Source: Globodera rostochiensis (lineage: Eukaryota > Nematoda > Chromadorea > Rhabditida > Heteroderidae). Taken from it: 64,000 nt of DNA. This document shows, piece by piece, positions 26,001 to 38,568 of the stretch; the stretch's first letter is position 1; each line of letters starts with the position of its first letter. The position numbers and the translations under genes were made by a program. Under the pieces are notes generated by a model. The model did no database searches and was not told the origin of the DNA. It saw only the letters and a program-made list of their open reading frames with translations. The DNA is taken from NCBI GenBank assembly GCA_018350325.1, contig JAEVLN010000010.1:1302001-1366000 (forward strand), read 5' to 3'.

Positions 26001-29000
26001 TTTTTTATAATAAACAAGAATTAAGTAATTTTTTGCAAATTTTATAGGGACGTGGTTGTACTAAAGAAGAAGTTGTTAAAGTGAGTTATTTATTATTTTG
26101 ATTTATGTGAATTGACTTATAATATTCAAATATTTAATTTTTTTTTGGTTAATTTTTGAAATTCACACATTTCAAATATTATGTTTAAATTTTGGGCAAT
26201 TATGTCGCGATAACAATTTTACCAATACATCGTTATATTATTTGATCAAAGCTTTGGTCTCAAACAGTAAATAAGCATTAATTTGAATAATCTTTTAATG
26301 ATCGATTTTAAATTCACATTTTTTAATGACTTTTTGTTGTTGTTGCAGGTTTTGGTGCATAATAACAATGCGCAAATTCGTGCCATAACGCGAGCTTACA
26401 ATGAAACACATGGACACCGTAAGCCAAAAACGACAAAAAATCAAAAAAGTTCGAGAAGTTTGCGCGATCGGATCAAGGATGAGTTGAAAGATGATGTTGG
26501 ACTGCTCGCGTTGGACCTGCTGGAAGGCAATCGCAATGAGCAACAAAACTTTGTGCCGGACTGTGAGAAGGCAGAAAATGTTGGCCTTTTGACACAAAAA
26601 TCGCACTCAATTTATAAGGGGATAAAATTTATCATTAATAAATTTGGGTGCTTTTCTGTTTTGTTCCGATTTTTGGGGTATTTTTTGTACAGTTTCTGTT
26701 TTTCGCTCCAAAGTATCCCTAAAAATGTGAAAAACATTTTTTTAGCGGGGGGGGGGGGGGGGAAACCATTTTAAATTTTTATTTTTAAATTTAAAGTTTT
26801 ATTTTAAAGATAACAAAATTTTGCATTGAATCAACAAACCAATTAATTTGAAATTTGTTGATATTCTTAAAAATATTTAAATTATAAAAATGTTCAGCAA
26901 GCGGCTGAATTACTTCATCCGGGCAAAGGAGCGTTGTTCAATTTTGCTCGCCGTTTTACAACAAAAATTGGGGTGAAAGTTTTTATTGCAATTTTGGCAA
27001 ATGAACACTTCAAACAATTGCGACTGATTTTTGAAATGGTTAATAATTTTGCTATGCAAATTTTAAAATTTATATTTATTTTTTAATTACAAAATGTTTT
27101 TATAGTAAAATCGTGTGCTGATTTGAGACAAAGATTTTTGGCTATTTGTACAATTTTTATAAATAATTGCGACAAATTTAGTACAAAAAAAATTCGGGCA
27201 CGAATGGAAGTGCCATTGACGTAATTAAAGCGGCCATTGACAACATTACCAATAGCAACACTCTTAAAGATGGCTTGAAAACGGTGGTTGATTTAGCTGT
27301 ACAAAAGGTTAACGACAACGAATTGGAAAAAATATTAAACGATTGTAAAAAGGTAAAAAAATATTTTTGGCAAAATGTACAAATTGACGAATTTTCCAAC
27401 TAAAATTTGAAAAATAAATAATACGAGGAGTTAGTATAATTTAATTAGTTTAATTTGAATACATTCACAAATTAAATTTTAGTAGAATTTTGAGTATTAC
27501 AAGTAAAATAAATTTGCAAATTCCGCTTTTCTTTATCGTTTTCTATATTTTTTCTTGAAAAAAAGAGGAGTTCAAATTTTACTAGTTAAATTTGAATGAT
27601 CTAAATATTCAAATAATACGCCGACATACATATCAGGGATGTAATCGGATGTCAAAAAAAGTTCCGGAATTCCTGACCCAAAATAGTCCGGAAATCCGGA
27701 TTCGATCCCTATACAATATATATATATATATTATTTTTAAATTCTAATTAATGCAAATTGTTAGCTTAATGATGAACAACAAATTGAAAATCTGAGTGAC
27801 GAATATTATGTAACCGATGCGGAGAAAGACGCGGCACTTTTGCGAAAAGCAATGCAAGTCAGTAAAAATTCATTGAATAACAAACATATTGTAACAACAA
27901 ATGCATTTTAAGGGTTGGGGCACCAACGAAAAAACGCTTATATGGGTAAGCATTTTTATTATTATTAATTAGAGTTTCAATAAGTCGGACAACATTTTAA
28001 AAATATATTAAATTTTGATAAGAATAAAAGGATTTCCCAATTTATTCATTAGGGCGTGCATATTTTTTGTTTGAAATAATTTTCCAACAAATTTTTCTTC
28101 CCAAGCAGCAGTTTTGCATCTCGTGGCATTCAAAATGCATTTTTTTGTTGAGAATTCAGAATTCTGTTTTACTTCTGGGGGGGGGGGGGTAGGCACGCCG
28201 GGAAAATTTTTGAAGATTTTAACAATTTTGTTAAGAAAATTGCTTTAAAATTTTAGCTATTTGGATAAAAATAAGCAAATATTGTTACATTTTGGACATT
28301 TTTAAGCAAAAATTTCAAGAATTAAAAATTAACTAATTTGGCTATCTGTCTAAAGATTTATCCAAAAATTTAAACGAAAATTCTTCAAACCAGAAATCTC
28401 AAACAAAGGGACGGAAAAGGACGCATACCCCAAAAAATGACGAATCTTTGAAAAATGGGAAATTCTAAAGATCAGGGTACCCTAAAAAAGGACATATCGA
28501 AACCCTGATATTAATACATTATTCAAATTGATTTAAAAATGATTGATTATTGTTTCAAGTAGAGTTGGTCGGGAGTACTTTTTTCCCGGTTAGTCCCGGT
28601 GCGACCGGGACCGGGATCGGGATTTCGCCTTTTCAAAAACCGAGACCGGGATCGGGATCGGGATTCCAAAAACCGGGAATTTCCCGACCGGTCCCGGTCG
28701 GGATCCCGGTCTCGACCAACTCTAGTTTCAAGGTTTGTTTCTATTCGTTAAAGTTATTAAAAAATAAAAAACACTTTTATAGTTTAATAAATAATATGAT
28801 AATAAATAATAATATTAATTTTATTTTTGTTGTAGATTTTAACAACACGTAAAAATAACAGAGAAATTTCGGACGTGTACAAAACGATGTATGGCAATGA
28901 ATTGCTTGACAGAATCAAAGAGGAGACGAGCGGAATTGGGGAAAGCAATTTTCAAGATGCGTTAAAGCAACTTTTGGGATCGACCCGAGAAGACAGTCCG

Positions 29001-30753
29001 ACCTTCAAACCTGACAAAATTAAAGCAAAAAAGGTCCTAATATTGTTTGAAACTTCTGAAAAAATATAATTAATTAATAAACTATTTTGTATTGAATATT
29101 TGACGTTTGGACATTTTAAAGCAATATTGTTAAGCGAAACTTGAAAATTTACAGTTTCAGGGGGTTTTAAATGAAACAAAAATTCAAATTACAAATTTTA
29201 AAAATAAACATAAATACAACTAATTTTGTTCATATTTAAAAAAAAGAAAATAGTCTAATTAATTACATAACCCTTAGAAATTTAAAAAATAAAACGTTCA
29301 AATTTTACTAAAGTTTCTATTTAAGCAAGCTGTCGAACTTTTTGATGGCAATGGCACAAAGTTTGTGAACATAATGGCAACAATGCATTCAAATCAGCTT
29401 CTTTTGATCTTTGACGAGGTGAAATTATTCGATTTATTTATTTTTATTTAATTATTTATTTTTATAGTATGAAAAATTGTACAAAATAAAAAATCGCATG
29501 AAATTGAAACCGTCAACAAACTACACCTTTGAAATACTTTTGAAGAAAAAATTTGATGGCGATTTTTTGAGAACATTGTTGGCCATTGTGAGTTTGGCCC
29601 GAAAGGGAATTGACGAGACGGAAAGAGTTTTGCAAAAGGACGCGCAGGAGGTTTAAAATTATTTTAAAAAATAAATAAAGCTTTTCAAGACAAATTTTAT
29701 TCTTTAAAAAGAGGTAATTTTCCGGTGTTAGGTGCTTCTCATCCCGCCCGCTGATCCAACATTATTTGAGCTCCATCCAAAAATGGGCCAACTCGGCGCC
29801 GGTAACTCGGCGCCACAGTCATAACATAGTCGTTAGAAAAGAAAGTTAAATAAAATCAATATAATATAAAAGTTCTTCTCAGTTTGTTGAATCTTTGATC
29901 AAGCGAAAGCTAACTATAGAACAGACATAGTGCTTTCGAATGGTACCAAGAAGATTTGGTTATCAAACAAAAAAAGTTATTATAATGTTTTAAATTTGTA
30001 GGCGCTGAGTTGACCCCGACCGCCAAAATACAAATAAGAACATTTTAAAATATAGAAAAAATATACAACAAATTCATTTTTTTATTCCAAAAAATCATTA
30101 ATTTAACTACCTAAATTCTTTTTTTTTCAATATAAAACTTTTCTTTAAAAATTGATTAGAAAAAACTCAACAATGTTTTTTAACATAAAATAATTTTTTA
30201 TATTCAAACAGAAGAATTGGATTAAAACATTTTGGCATTACTTGGTGGATCTGTACAAAGGTTACAAGTCGGTAACCGAGTTGGAATTGAACGAATACAA
30301 CGATTTTGTGAAATATTGTGATGAGGGCGGCTCAGAAGTAGGAACAGAACAAATAATTAATTACAAACATTAAAAAAGCGTCAAAATAAAAAAAAAGCGT
30401 TAAAATTCAACAAACCAATATAAAATATGCAAAGAATTGGGCAGTATATAAATATAAAAAATGTATTAAAAATAAATATTATCCCATCACTGCCTCAGGC
30501 GCGCGCATGCAGCACTACCATAACGCCAGAGGACAAATACCGTATACGGGATCTGCACGAAAAATATTTCACCAAAAAGATCACGCGCTCCCTAAAGGAT
30601 TTGTTGGGCATTTTCAAATTGCCCTCCACCAAAGAAAGGGCCAAAATTGACTTGCACCGGGTGATCATTGCGCGCTATCAGCACGATTTGGGCGACATTT
30701 TGCGCAGCATTGATCGCCTGTCACTGAAGCAAATTGTGGACAGATTCGAGTAA
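23059..30753 (+). CDS. Annexin-family protein with eight repeats, about 904 aa
   Basis: Annexins are calcium-dependent phospholipid-binding proteins, normally with four repeats of about 70 aa (eight in vertebrate A6). Nineteen exons: 23059-23399, 23890-24055, 24162-24239, 24406-24438, 24485-24676, 25023-25136, 25328-25483, 25917-25994, 26048-26080, 26349-26579, 26898-27038, 27182-27352, 27765-27857, 27913-27945, 28836-29033, 29326-29418, 29468-29650, 30212-30337, 30499-30753. All phases agree. Residues 100-169 resemble repeat 1. Residues 170-360, 361-578 and 579-778 are three repeat-2 plus repeat-3 pairs, each from five exons whose second is always 33 bases (GVGTNVNTLNE, GRGCTKEEVVK, GWGTNEKTLIW). 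Residues 779-904 resemble repeat 4 (RVIIARYQHDLGDILRSIDR). The GxGT calcium loop survives in the first and third pairs and is GRGC in the second. Exon 4 uses a GC donor. The exact start is uncertain, as an acceptor-like CTTCTAAG lies 16 bases inside the ORF; there is no signal peptide. Confidence 0.9.
25547..25799. mobile_element. hAT-like MITE, TAGAGATCGG family, annexin intron 7
   Basis: A 253-bp element with ends TAGAGATCGGAC / GTCCGATCTCTA. Both flanks read ATTGTAAT (25539-25546 and 25800-25807), a perfect 8-bp target duplication. The interior is GATCGAGATT/TCTCGATC words. Relatives lie at 8323-8614 and about 60473-60617. Confidence 0.85.
28560..28724. mobile_element. hAT-like MITE, TAGAGTTGG family, annexin intron 14
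   Basis: A 165-bp element with ends TAGAGTTGGTCGGGA / TCTCGACCAACTCTA. Both flanks read GTTTCAAG (28552-28559 and 28725-28732), a perfect 8-bp target duplication. The interior is GACCGGGATCGGGATT-type words on both strands. Confidence 0.88.
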
Positions 30754-30950
30754 ACTAAACAAAACAAAAAATAAATTGTACATTGGCATAGGGGATATAA
30801 CCGAATGCCAAGAAAAATTTGGCATCCGGATTCTGGCTACCAAAAAAATCCGCAATCCAGTATGCCGGACCCAAAAATATCCTAAATCCGGCATCCGGAA
30901 TCCGGCAAATATTGAAATCTTAGAAATTTGACTTTTCAACATTTTTTCTG

Positions 30951-33900
30951 ATGTTCTCTCTCAATACAATAATTTTTCTTAAAACTTTTTTCCTAACGTT
31001 CGCATTATAAAAAATAAAAATAGTATTTTCTTTTAGGAGTTGGCATTTCACATTTGGAGAAATAGCCAACGGTAAATTATTTGAGACGGAGGACAAACTG
31101 TACGCACATGCACTGAAAAAACTGCTCAATATTGGTGGGTGAAAAATGCTGTGCAAAAAGCTTCAAAAAATTTTTTGATCGTCGTTCTTAAACATTATAT
31201 AAAGCTTTTTTATATTTTTTAATAAATTTATTTAAAGAAAATGCCAAACAAATCACCGGTTATGAGGATTTCTTGGAAAATTATGGACCAAATTTGCAAG
31301 ACTTTATGGAAAAACTTCAAAATGACCAATACGAATTTGGTATTGAGATGAAGAAGCCGAAGAAAGGTGAAGATGAGCGCGTTTCCGTCAATATTCACTT
31401 ATACAATTTGCCAAAGCCTCCGGATGGCACCAGCGTTTCAAATCAATACGAAAATGTTTCGAAAAAGGAGTTGAGAAAGTAAAGAAAGCAATGTTTTGTA
31501 ATAATTAAAAATATATTTTTTTAAATTGAATTTTCTCGGTGACCGGATCTGATCACTGATGAGATTTTAATCTTCAAACAACATAATTATAATTTACTTA
31601 TGGTTGAAATAGGTACTGTATAACACTAACATTTCAAATCAACAACATTTAGGCCCACAAACTTGGCCAAATACATGTCCGAGTCAAAATTCATGCACGA
31701 TCTGTTGCAAATCATGAGCCAAGATTTGATCGATCGGCTTGATCTGATGTACCGGGCACGACTCAAGAAGACACTTTTGGCTAAGGACGACGTAAAGAAA
31801 TTTGAGCAACGAATTCTCGGCAATCCGGAAGTGATGGAAAATTTGATAGAACAGTGGAAGCGGGGACAGCAAAAGCACCAATCTTACAATGAAAACATAG
31901 AGAACATCAAACCGACTCTGATTGAGATGGAAATGAACCCAGAAAAGTCGTCAGATTCGTACAAATACCAGGTGGAACTAACATTGTTGTTAAATTTTTT
32001 TTTGTTAGTGACATTTTTTTAAAAATAATAATTCCACAATAAGCATCATTTGAAAAGCCCCCAAAATTTGAATCCCCCCATTTTATGTAATTACAGGTGT
32101 GGAATATTTGGGGAGAAGCGAAGGAAAAGCCTACACGCCAAGCGATCACTACGCAACTGTACATCGACCATGTCAACGTGTTCAAGCTGTTGTTCTGGGC
32201 ACGCTTTTATGCGCTTGCAATCGCACTGCAACGGGTGCCAATGCAAATGGCAAATGTTAGTGACGGCTTATAACAAATTACGCAATAAATAGGCTCCTAG
32301 CCCTAAATATGATAATTATTATCAGAATATTATTTTTAATGATTTTAATTTCTTGTTTTCTAACTGATCAAAAAACATTTCATCTATGTTCACTACCCAA
32401 GACTATATGATTGTGCTGACCACTTTTGATGGAAACCACTAATTGATCAACACCAATTTTAAGGATGGTGAAGCGAAAGGGGTGGGCAAGAAAGAGAGTG
32501 CTCAACTCTTCGGCATGGAATACGATCAGCGTAACAATTTAGTGGAAAGTGCCGAGCTGGGCGCCACCTTCCGCCTCGACATTCCACATGAGGCTTGGCC
32601 CGATGAGACGCGTCAAGCGACGGAAGAGATGCGCAAGAAGTTCGAGCAGGACCTTGACTGTTTGGAGGAGTACATCCTGTACAACTTCAACCATCAAATG
32701 TTCTACGGAGGCCAGCCTCGATTCTATCAGGTCCAGATTATGAAAAATCCCAAAAACAATTTTGTTTTGAAATGATCGGACAATCAATAATAAGAAAAAT
32801 TGTTTTTTCTTTCAGGTCGGTTACGAAACGATACTGAAACTGGGATACGATGACGTGCTGAAGGGGACAAAGCTGCGCACGTTGTTGGTCCACGAGATGG
32901 AGGAGATGTTGGAGGAGGTGGACAGCGGGGGTAAGACTAAAACACTGAAAATATTCATCAAAATTTACAGAAAAATTGTGCGCGTACCCAAAATGAGAAT
33001 TGGTTCCACCCCCACCTCCGGTGTTGATAGAAAAATTTTTAAAAAATTAACGCATTTTTTGTGGATCCAAGAATTGGGTCCTCCCCCACCTCCGGTGTTG
33101 ACAGAAAATTTAAAAAAATGAACGCAAATTTTTGTGCCAAAATTGATCCAAAAAACCATTTTAATAATTTTACATAGTTAATTGTAATAAATTTAAAATT
33201 ATTTATTTCAGTGAACAAAGAAAATGATGATGATTTTTCACTGAAAACTGTTCACTTCACCAAAGCAAATGTGCAACTGTTCAAGAAACGGGAAGGCGAG
33301 GAAAAGTTGCATGGTGTGCAAAAATGGATTCAAAAAGCGTTCACTTGGCTGGACGGACTCGTGGACAAAATGCACAAAAAATCGTTGACAAAACGAAATC
33401 GAATGCAGCGATATTTATTCGAGTGATTTTTGTTTTAAATATTCTATTTATATATAAATATATATATATATCAGGGATGGGAATCGCTATCGCGCGATAT
33501 TTATCGCTTTTTGGGGTATATCGCCGATCGCATATCGCTATCGCATTAAATAATTCGATTCGCCAATCGCTTTTTATCCGGCGCGATTCCCTCCCCTGAT
33601 ATAATATATATAAATGTCGGATACTTTTTAAAAAATAAAATCTAACAATTTTGAAATAGGAACAAATTAAAATAACAAATGAATGTCTGTTTTCGAAATT
33701 TTTAAAATTTATATTTAAAAATACTCTTTTATTCGGTTTAATATGCCAAATTTAAGTCATTTAATTTAAAGCAAAATGCAAACATTCACATCGGAGCTTC
33801 GTGGACTGTTCACGGGCCAAACGCCGCCCATTAAATGGATAATGAAAAAGTGTATGCCAATGCTTTATTACGGTGCAAAATACGGTAAAAAACTGCTGAA

Positions 33901-36430
33901 AGGCGTCGGCAAATTGTTCAAGCCAATGCTCTCAATATTCAAGGCATTTAATTTTATTTACTCCTTTAAATTAATAAATACATTTTAAATTTATTTTTTA
34001 GCTAAATAATATACATTTTTTAATTAAATTGTTTTTTACACTAAAATGGTTTTAATATTTAATTTAATTAAATATAAAATACTGTAAATTTTTGTTTTAC
34101 AAAAATAACAAATTAATTGAACAGAGTTCAAAAGAAAAAATGGGTTACAAACATAAAAAGAGCCGATTGGAGTCAAAAAAAGCGATGTTCGGCTTACTGC
34201 TGGAAATTGACTCGGCGGTGCAGGACAACACGAAGATGAAGAACAATTGGCGTGGCAAATCAAATGCAATTTGGGCAAATGATAAGGAAATGGAACGTTC
34301 GTGGACGTTATATCAAAATTCATTTATAATTTCATTTTTAAATATTTAAAACAAATATGCAATTCAAATTAAATGCAAAAACAATAACAAAAAATTTAGG
34401 AATATGGGCAACAGAGATAAATAAGGTAAAAGTTGATGACAAAGACAAAGTGTCTGAAGATGATCGGGAGGAAATGATTGGAATGATTAAAGATGGATCA
34501 GAGGTGCCATGGTGGATGGTTAAGGTTAAGCCTCCCGGAGGTTCGGCGGTAAGCGAAATTTTGTCAAATTTCCAAAAAATTTTTTTGGGTAATTAATTGT
34601 TTATTCATTCATAAATTCGAATCTTTTATAGAGGCGCATAATATTTTATGTAAATTGCATTATTTTTTTAAATAATTTAAATTTTTACAAGCGCTTTAAA
34701 TTGTTCTAATGTTTAGAATGCGAAAAAGGAAACATCAAAAGTGAACTCAAGACGTAAGAAACGTCTCGCAATTCGCAAAGCAACAGGAACTGACAATGTA
34801 TTCATTTAAAATACGCAATTTCTTCAAAATTTACGCTAAAAAAATTGACAAAAGAAAAAATTCAAAAAAAGGAGTACATTTTTCTCTAAAATTTAAGTTA
34901 AATTCTGGATTTTTTAATTTTTTGTCCTGTTAATTCGTTCAAAAAAAATTCTGTTAGAAAAAATATTGCTTCAATTCAATTCAGCAACGTTTTGACATCG
35001 ATGGTGTGCAGTCAATTGCGGCGGCACCATTTGCAGTTGCAGATGATGCAGTGGACAATGCACGTCCGCGTCGCCGCAAGCGTTTTGCAATGGGCGGGCG
35101 CGCGATGGCGGCACGTTCCGTGGCACGGCGCGCTTACTCGCCCTCTTATCATCCGTTCGGCGGCTCCTATTACACGGGCTATCACTATTCTCCCTACAAT
35201 TGCTATTATTACCGTCCCTATCACTTGACACACAAACAGGTGAGTAACAATTATCGAATCGATAAAAAAACTTCGATTGTTTTGTTTCTGGAGTCGGTAC
35301 TGATTTGAAAAACCGATTCCGGGGAGACCGGGAAAGGTTTTAAATAAGATTGGTGGGGTCTGACACAATCTGATCGATATTTGTGTGATCAACAATTAAC
35401 ATTCCGGGGAGACCGGGAAAGGTTTTAAATAAGATTGGTGGGGTCTGACACAATCTGGTCGATGTTTATGTGATCAAAAATTAACATTCCGGGAGACCGG
35501 GAAAGGTTTTAAATAAGATTGGTGGGGCCTGACACAATCTGGTCGATGTTTATGTAATCAAAAATTAACATTCCGGGAGACCGGGAAAGGTTTTAAATAA
35601 GATTGGTGGGGCCTGACACAATCTGGTCGATGTTTATGTGATCAAAAATTAACACTGATCAATTTTTAGCTGTTGGCCGAGCTTTGGACCGTAATCAACA
35701 TCTTCGCCGCGTTCATTGTTGTGCCAATTTCGGCCGCTTTCTGGGATTTGGACTGCAGCAGCAGTGGAAGCAGTTCTTCGTCCTACTACGGTGGCAGTTA
35801 CCACTACGACTATACGGCAGCACAAAAGTTGAGAGGTGCGGTTTGTTAAGTGGCATTTGATTAATTATTTTAAAAACATGATTTTTTGTTTGAAAATTTT
35901 TTACTTTTTTTTTATTGATTATATTAAAATCATTTAAACATTTTTTAATTTAGAAAAGGCAGAAAAGAAAAGAATAAAGCAAGAAAAGGAAAGTGAATTG
36001 GACTACCAAATTGCTGACTGGAATAAGGAGATCAGCTATGGAACAAAACAAAATAAAAGTGTCAAAATATAAATATATTGTTTAATAAATTAATATTTGA
36101 AAATAAAATTCAATTAAGGTGGCCATCGACGAAAGAAGCGTTCTTCTGCTGGAATGGACTCCAAAATTGTTGGATGGCAAACGGAGGACAGCTTTGGCTT
36201 AAATAAAAATGACGGTAATTACATAATTATAAAATATATTAAAATGGGTTGCATAAATTTGTTTTTTAAATACAAATCATTTAAATTTTCTTATGCAAAT
36301 AGAGCGCCATCGACGAACAAAGCGCTCCGTGGCACAAGACTGTGGTGCGTACATTGGAACACTTATCTTTTTGCTCTGGATTATTGTTTGGATTGGCGGT
36401 TACTTCTTAATCGCTTTTGGACCAATTTGA
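30951..36430 (+). CDS. Unrecognised secreted/membrane protein with four polybasic cleavage-like sites, about 926 aa
   Basis: Seventeen exons: 30951-30997, 31037-31134, 31238-31478, 31653-31971, 32097-32255, 32464-32730, 32816-32930, 33212-33422, 33772-33943, 34125-34296, 34400-34548, 34717-34797, 34985-35239, 35670-35835, 35954-36058, 36119-36214, 36303-36430. Every junction is in phase; intron 1 is only 39 bases and intron 9 would use a GC donor. The N-terminus MFSLNTIIFLKTFFLTS looks like a signal peptide. Residues 20-540 are charged and helical. Furin/kex-type basic sites occur at about 662-666 (RRKKR), 706-710 (RRRKR), 856-860 (RRKKR) and 888-892 (RRTKR). Two hydrophobic segments (about 766-787 and 899-926) suggest membrane anchoring, with a Tyr-rich part (about 722-756) between cleavage sites and the first segment. 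It could also be two genes split near exon 9, where an ATG follows an acceptor. Family unknown. Confidence 0.72.
33472..33598. mobile_element. hAT-like MITE in intron 8 of the 926-aa gene
   Basis: Ends CAGGGATGGGAATCG and CGATTCCCTCCCCTG; interior of TATCGC/GCGATA words. It sits in an AT dinucleotide tract, so a target duplication cannot be judged. Confidence 0.6.
35316..35653. repeat. 84-85 bp tandem repeat in intron 13
   Basis: Four nearly identical units (ATTCCGGGGAGACCGGGAAA ... GATCAAAAATTAAC) fill most of the intron between exons 13 and 14 of the 926-aa gene. Confidence 0.88.
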
Positions 36431-37398
36431 GATGGAATTAATTTGATTGATTAATGGAATTTTTGTGAATTTTGAAACAAAAAAAATTAAAAAATGGGGA
36501 AATCGATTTTTTGAACCTTGCGCTTATATTTTTTGTTTTTTCATTTCGGTGTATTTTGACGTTTATTATTATTACATAAAGGCGCGAATGGCGGACAATT
36601 TGGAATATTCTTCAAAGAGCAGTTTTTTCTGATTGGTAAAAATTCTTTTTTTGTTTGAACATAAGTCAAAATATGCAATTTAAATGGTCAAAATAAAGGA
36701 CCAACGTAAAAAAACATTTCTTTAAGCCAACTTCATCGAAATTTAATTGCATTAAATAAGCAAAAGCACATAAATCACAAACTCTAAAAACTTTGTGAAA
36801 ACAGAAATTTTTTTTTACTTTTTAGTCGGAAAAAGTTTTGGAATTCTTAATTATAGTGTGGTTAAACTCACTTTCCAAAGATTTTATTTAGTAAAAGTTA
36901 ATTTTTTGTTTTCTTTTAGCGCCTTAAATTCTTACATTTTACGAACGCTAGAAATCGCTTCTCCCATAAAAGTGAAGCAAAATTAAATTACGAAAAAATC
37001 ACGATTTAAACATCTCTAAAGATCGTATTTAATTTTTTTAAATTCAAAGTAGCCTTCAATTCACAATAACACTCATAATCAACCAATTTATGTTCTGTCG
37101 GAAGTGTGCGGAGTTCGTTTAGCCCGAGAAAGGGCTTCATCTTGCGCCTTTTCCAAATTATCTGTCGTCGTCGTCGCCGTCGTCGTGCTTTTTCACTTCC
37201 CCCAAACATTCGCGCGCTTTATTTATTTATATTTTATTCCTAATCATTATCGCAAAATAATATAATTTTATTTATGTTGGACCAATGAAAAATAGCCACC
37301 ATTTTTAATCTTTATTTGGCACTTTTTGCCTGCATTTGGATGGAATCTTTGGAGTTTTGGTTCAAGTTAATTTGGGAATGGCTCCAAAAACAGCTGAT
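36431..37398. other. Spacer; left edge of the duplicated blocks
   Basis: From about 36690 the sequence (ACTTCATCGAAATTTAATTG and onward) matches 61445 onward, marking the left end of the four-copy segmental array. A conserved piece at 37080-37250 recurs at 47400-47580 and 61760-61920. It contains an Arg- or Asp-coding CGT triplet run whose reading frame differs between copies, so it is not treated as a gene. Confidence 0.6.
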
Positions 37399-37400
37399 TA

Positions 37401-38568
37401 CCGTATATACTGTTTTAATCCCACAGGTGGGATTATTTTTCAACTTACTCAGAGCGGGATTATTAGAGGGGGTGGGATTATTACAGGGGGTGGAATTATT
37501 TTTCAAATTGTTTAGCGATATGTCCTCTATCATGAAAATTCTTCACTTTTTCCACACAACTTTCATACTTCAGCTGGCGAAAATTTTTTTGAGAAAAACC
37601 CATATGGGGTCTCCTTTTGTTTTGCAAAATTTTAGTTTTTTGTATAACAAATTCAACGAAAATTCAAAAATGCACCATTAACTTTTTCAAATTTTCAAAA
37701 AATACACCCCTAAAATCCAATTTTTCTTAAGAATAATGCAATAAAATCCAAAAATGCACCGCTAAAGATTGACTTTTTTCGAATTATGTAGAAGAAGCGG
37801 ACTTGTCAGAAAATGAAAATGAATTGGAGCGTGGCGGTGTTGGCGAAGATGATGAATTACTTTTTCAAATTTAGAACACACTCATGTTTGCGCATTTTTA
37901 ACAATTTCCAGCAACTTCTCGTCAAATTTTACCCAGTGGCAAAAGAAACGAAATTGGGGTTCGAATTTAATAGGGGCGGGATTATTAGAGGTGGCGGGAT
38001 TATTACAGGGGGTGGGATTATTTCTCAATCCCCTCCTAGGGGCGGGATTATTAGAGGTGGCGGGATTATTACAGGGGGTGGGATTATTTCTTAACCCCCT
38101 CCTAGGGTGCGGGATTATTAGAGGTGGCGGGATTATTACAGGGGGTGGGATTATTTCTCAATCCCCTCCTAGGGGCGGGATTATTAGAGGTGGCGGGATT
38201 ATTACAGGGGGTGGGATTATTTCTTAACCCCCTCCTAGGGTGCGGGATTATTAGAGGTGGCGGGATTATTACAGGGGGTGGGATTATTTCTTAACCCCCT
38301 CCTAGGGTGCGGGATTATTAGAGGTGGCGGGATTATTACATGGGGTGGGATTATTTCTCAACCCCCTCCTAGGGTGCGGGATTATTAGAGGTGGCGGGAT
38401 TATTACAGGGGGTGGGATTATTTCTTAACCCCCTCCTAGGGTGCGGGATTATTAGAGGTAGCGGGATTATTACAGGGGGTGGGATTATTTCTCAATCCCC
38501 TCCTAGGGGCGGGATTATTAGAAATGGCGGGATTATTACAGGGGGTGGGATTAAAACAGTATATACGG
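37401..38568. mobile_element. TA-flanked TIR element carrying a G-rich minisatellite
   Basis: The terminal inverted repeats begin CCGTATATACTGTTTTAATC on the left and end with the inverse at 38568. Both sides carry TA (37399-37400, 38569-38570). The paralogous blocks at about 47740, 55450 and 62080 lack the element and read CAGCTGATT(A)TATGTAAAT, the empty site. A TA target and TIRs fit the Tc1/mariner or related TA-specific class. No transposase is seen. The interior holds a short unique part (37500-37960) and a 66-bp array. Confidence 0.82.
37976..38550. repeat. 66-67 bp G-rich tandem array inside the TA element
   Basis: About nine units of GCGGGATTATTAGAGG, CGGGATTATTACAGGGGG, TGGGATTATTTCT and CCCCTCCTAGGG. 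Each unit has at least four GGG runs within 45 bases, so G-quadruplex formation is possible. The word GTGGGATTA is also the inner end of the terminal inverted repeat. The Gly/Ile-rich open frames here come from the repeat. Confidence 0.85.

Noticed and set aside
34985..35239. Minus-strand and alternative-frame open reading frames over exon 13 of the 926-aa gene
   Set aside because: Exon 13 is locally GC-rich, so all frames stay open; only the plus frame used here joins both neighbours in phase.
37006..37209. Arg-rich ATG open frame on the minus strand (and its relatives at 47.4 and 61.8 kb)
   Set aside because: The triplet run is read as Arg, Asp or Thr depending on the copy, because single-base indels shift the frame between paralogous blocks. 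No splice or start context is conserved.
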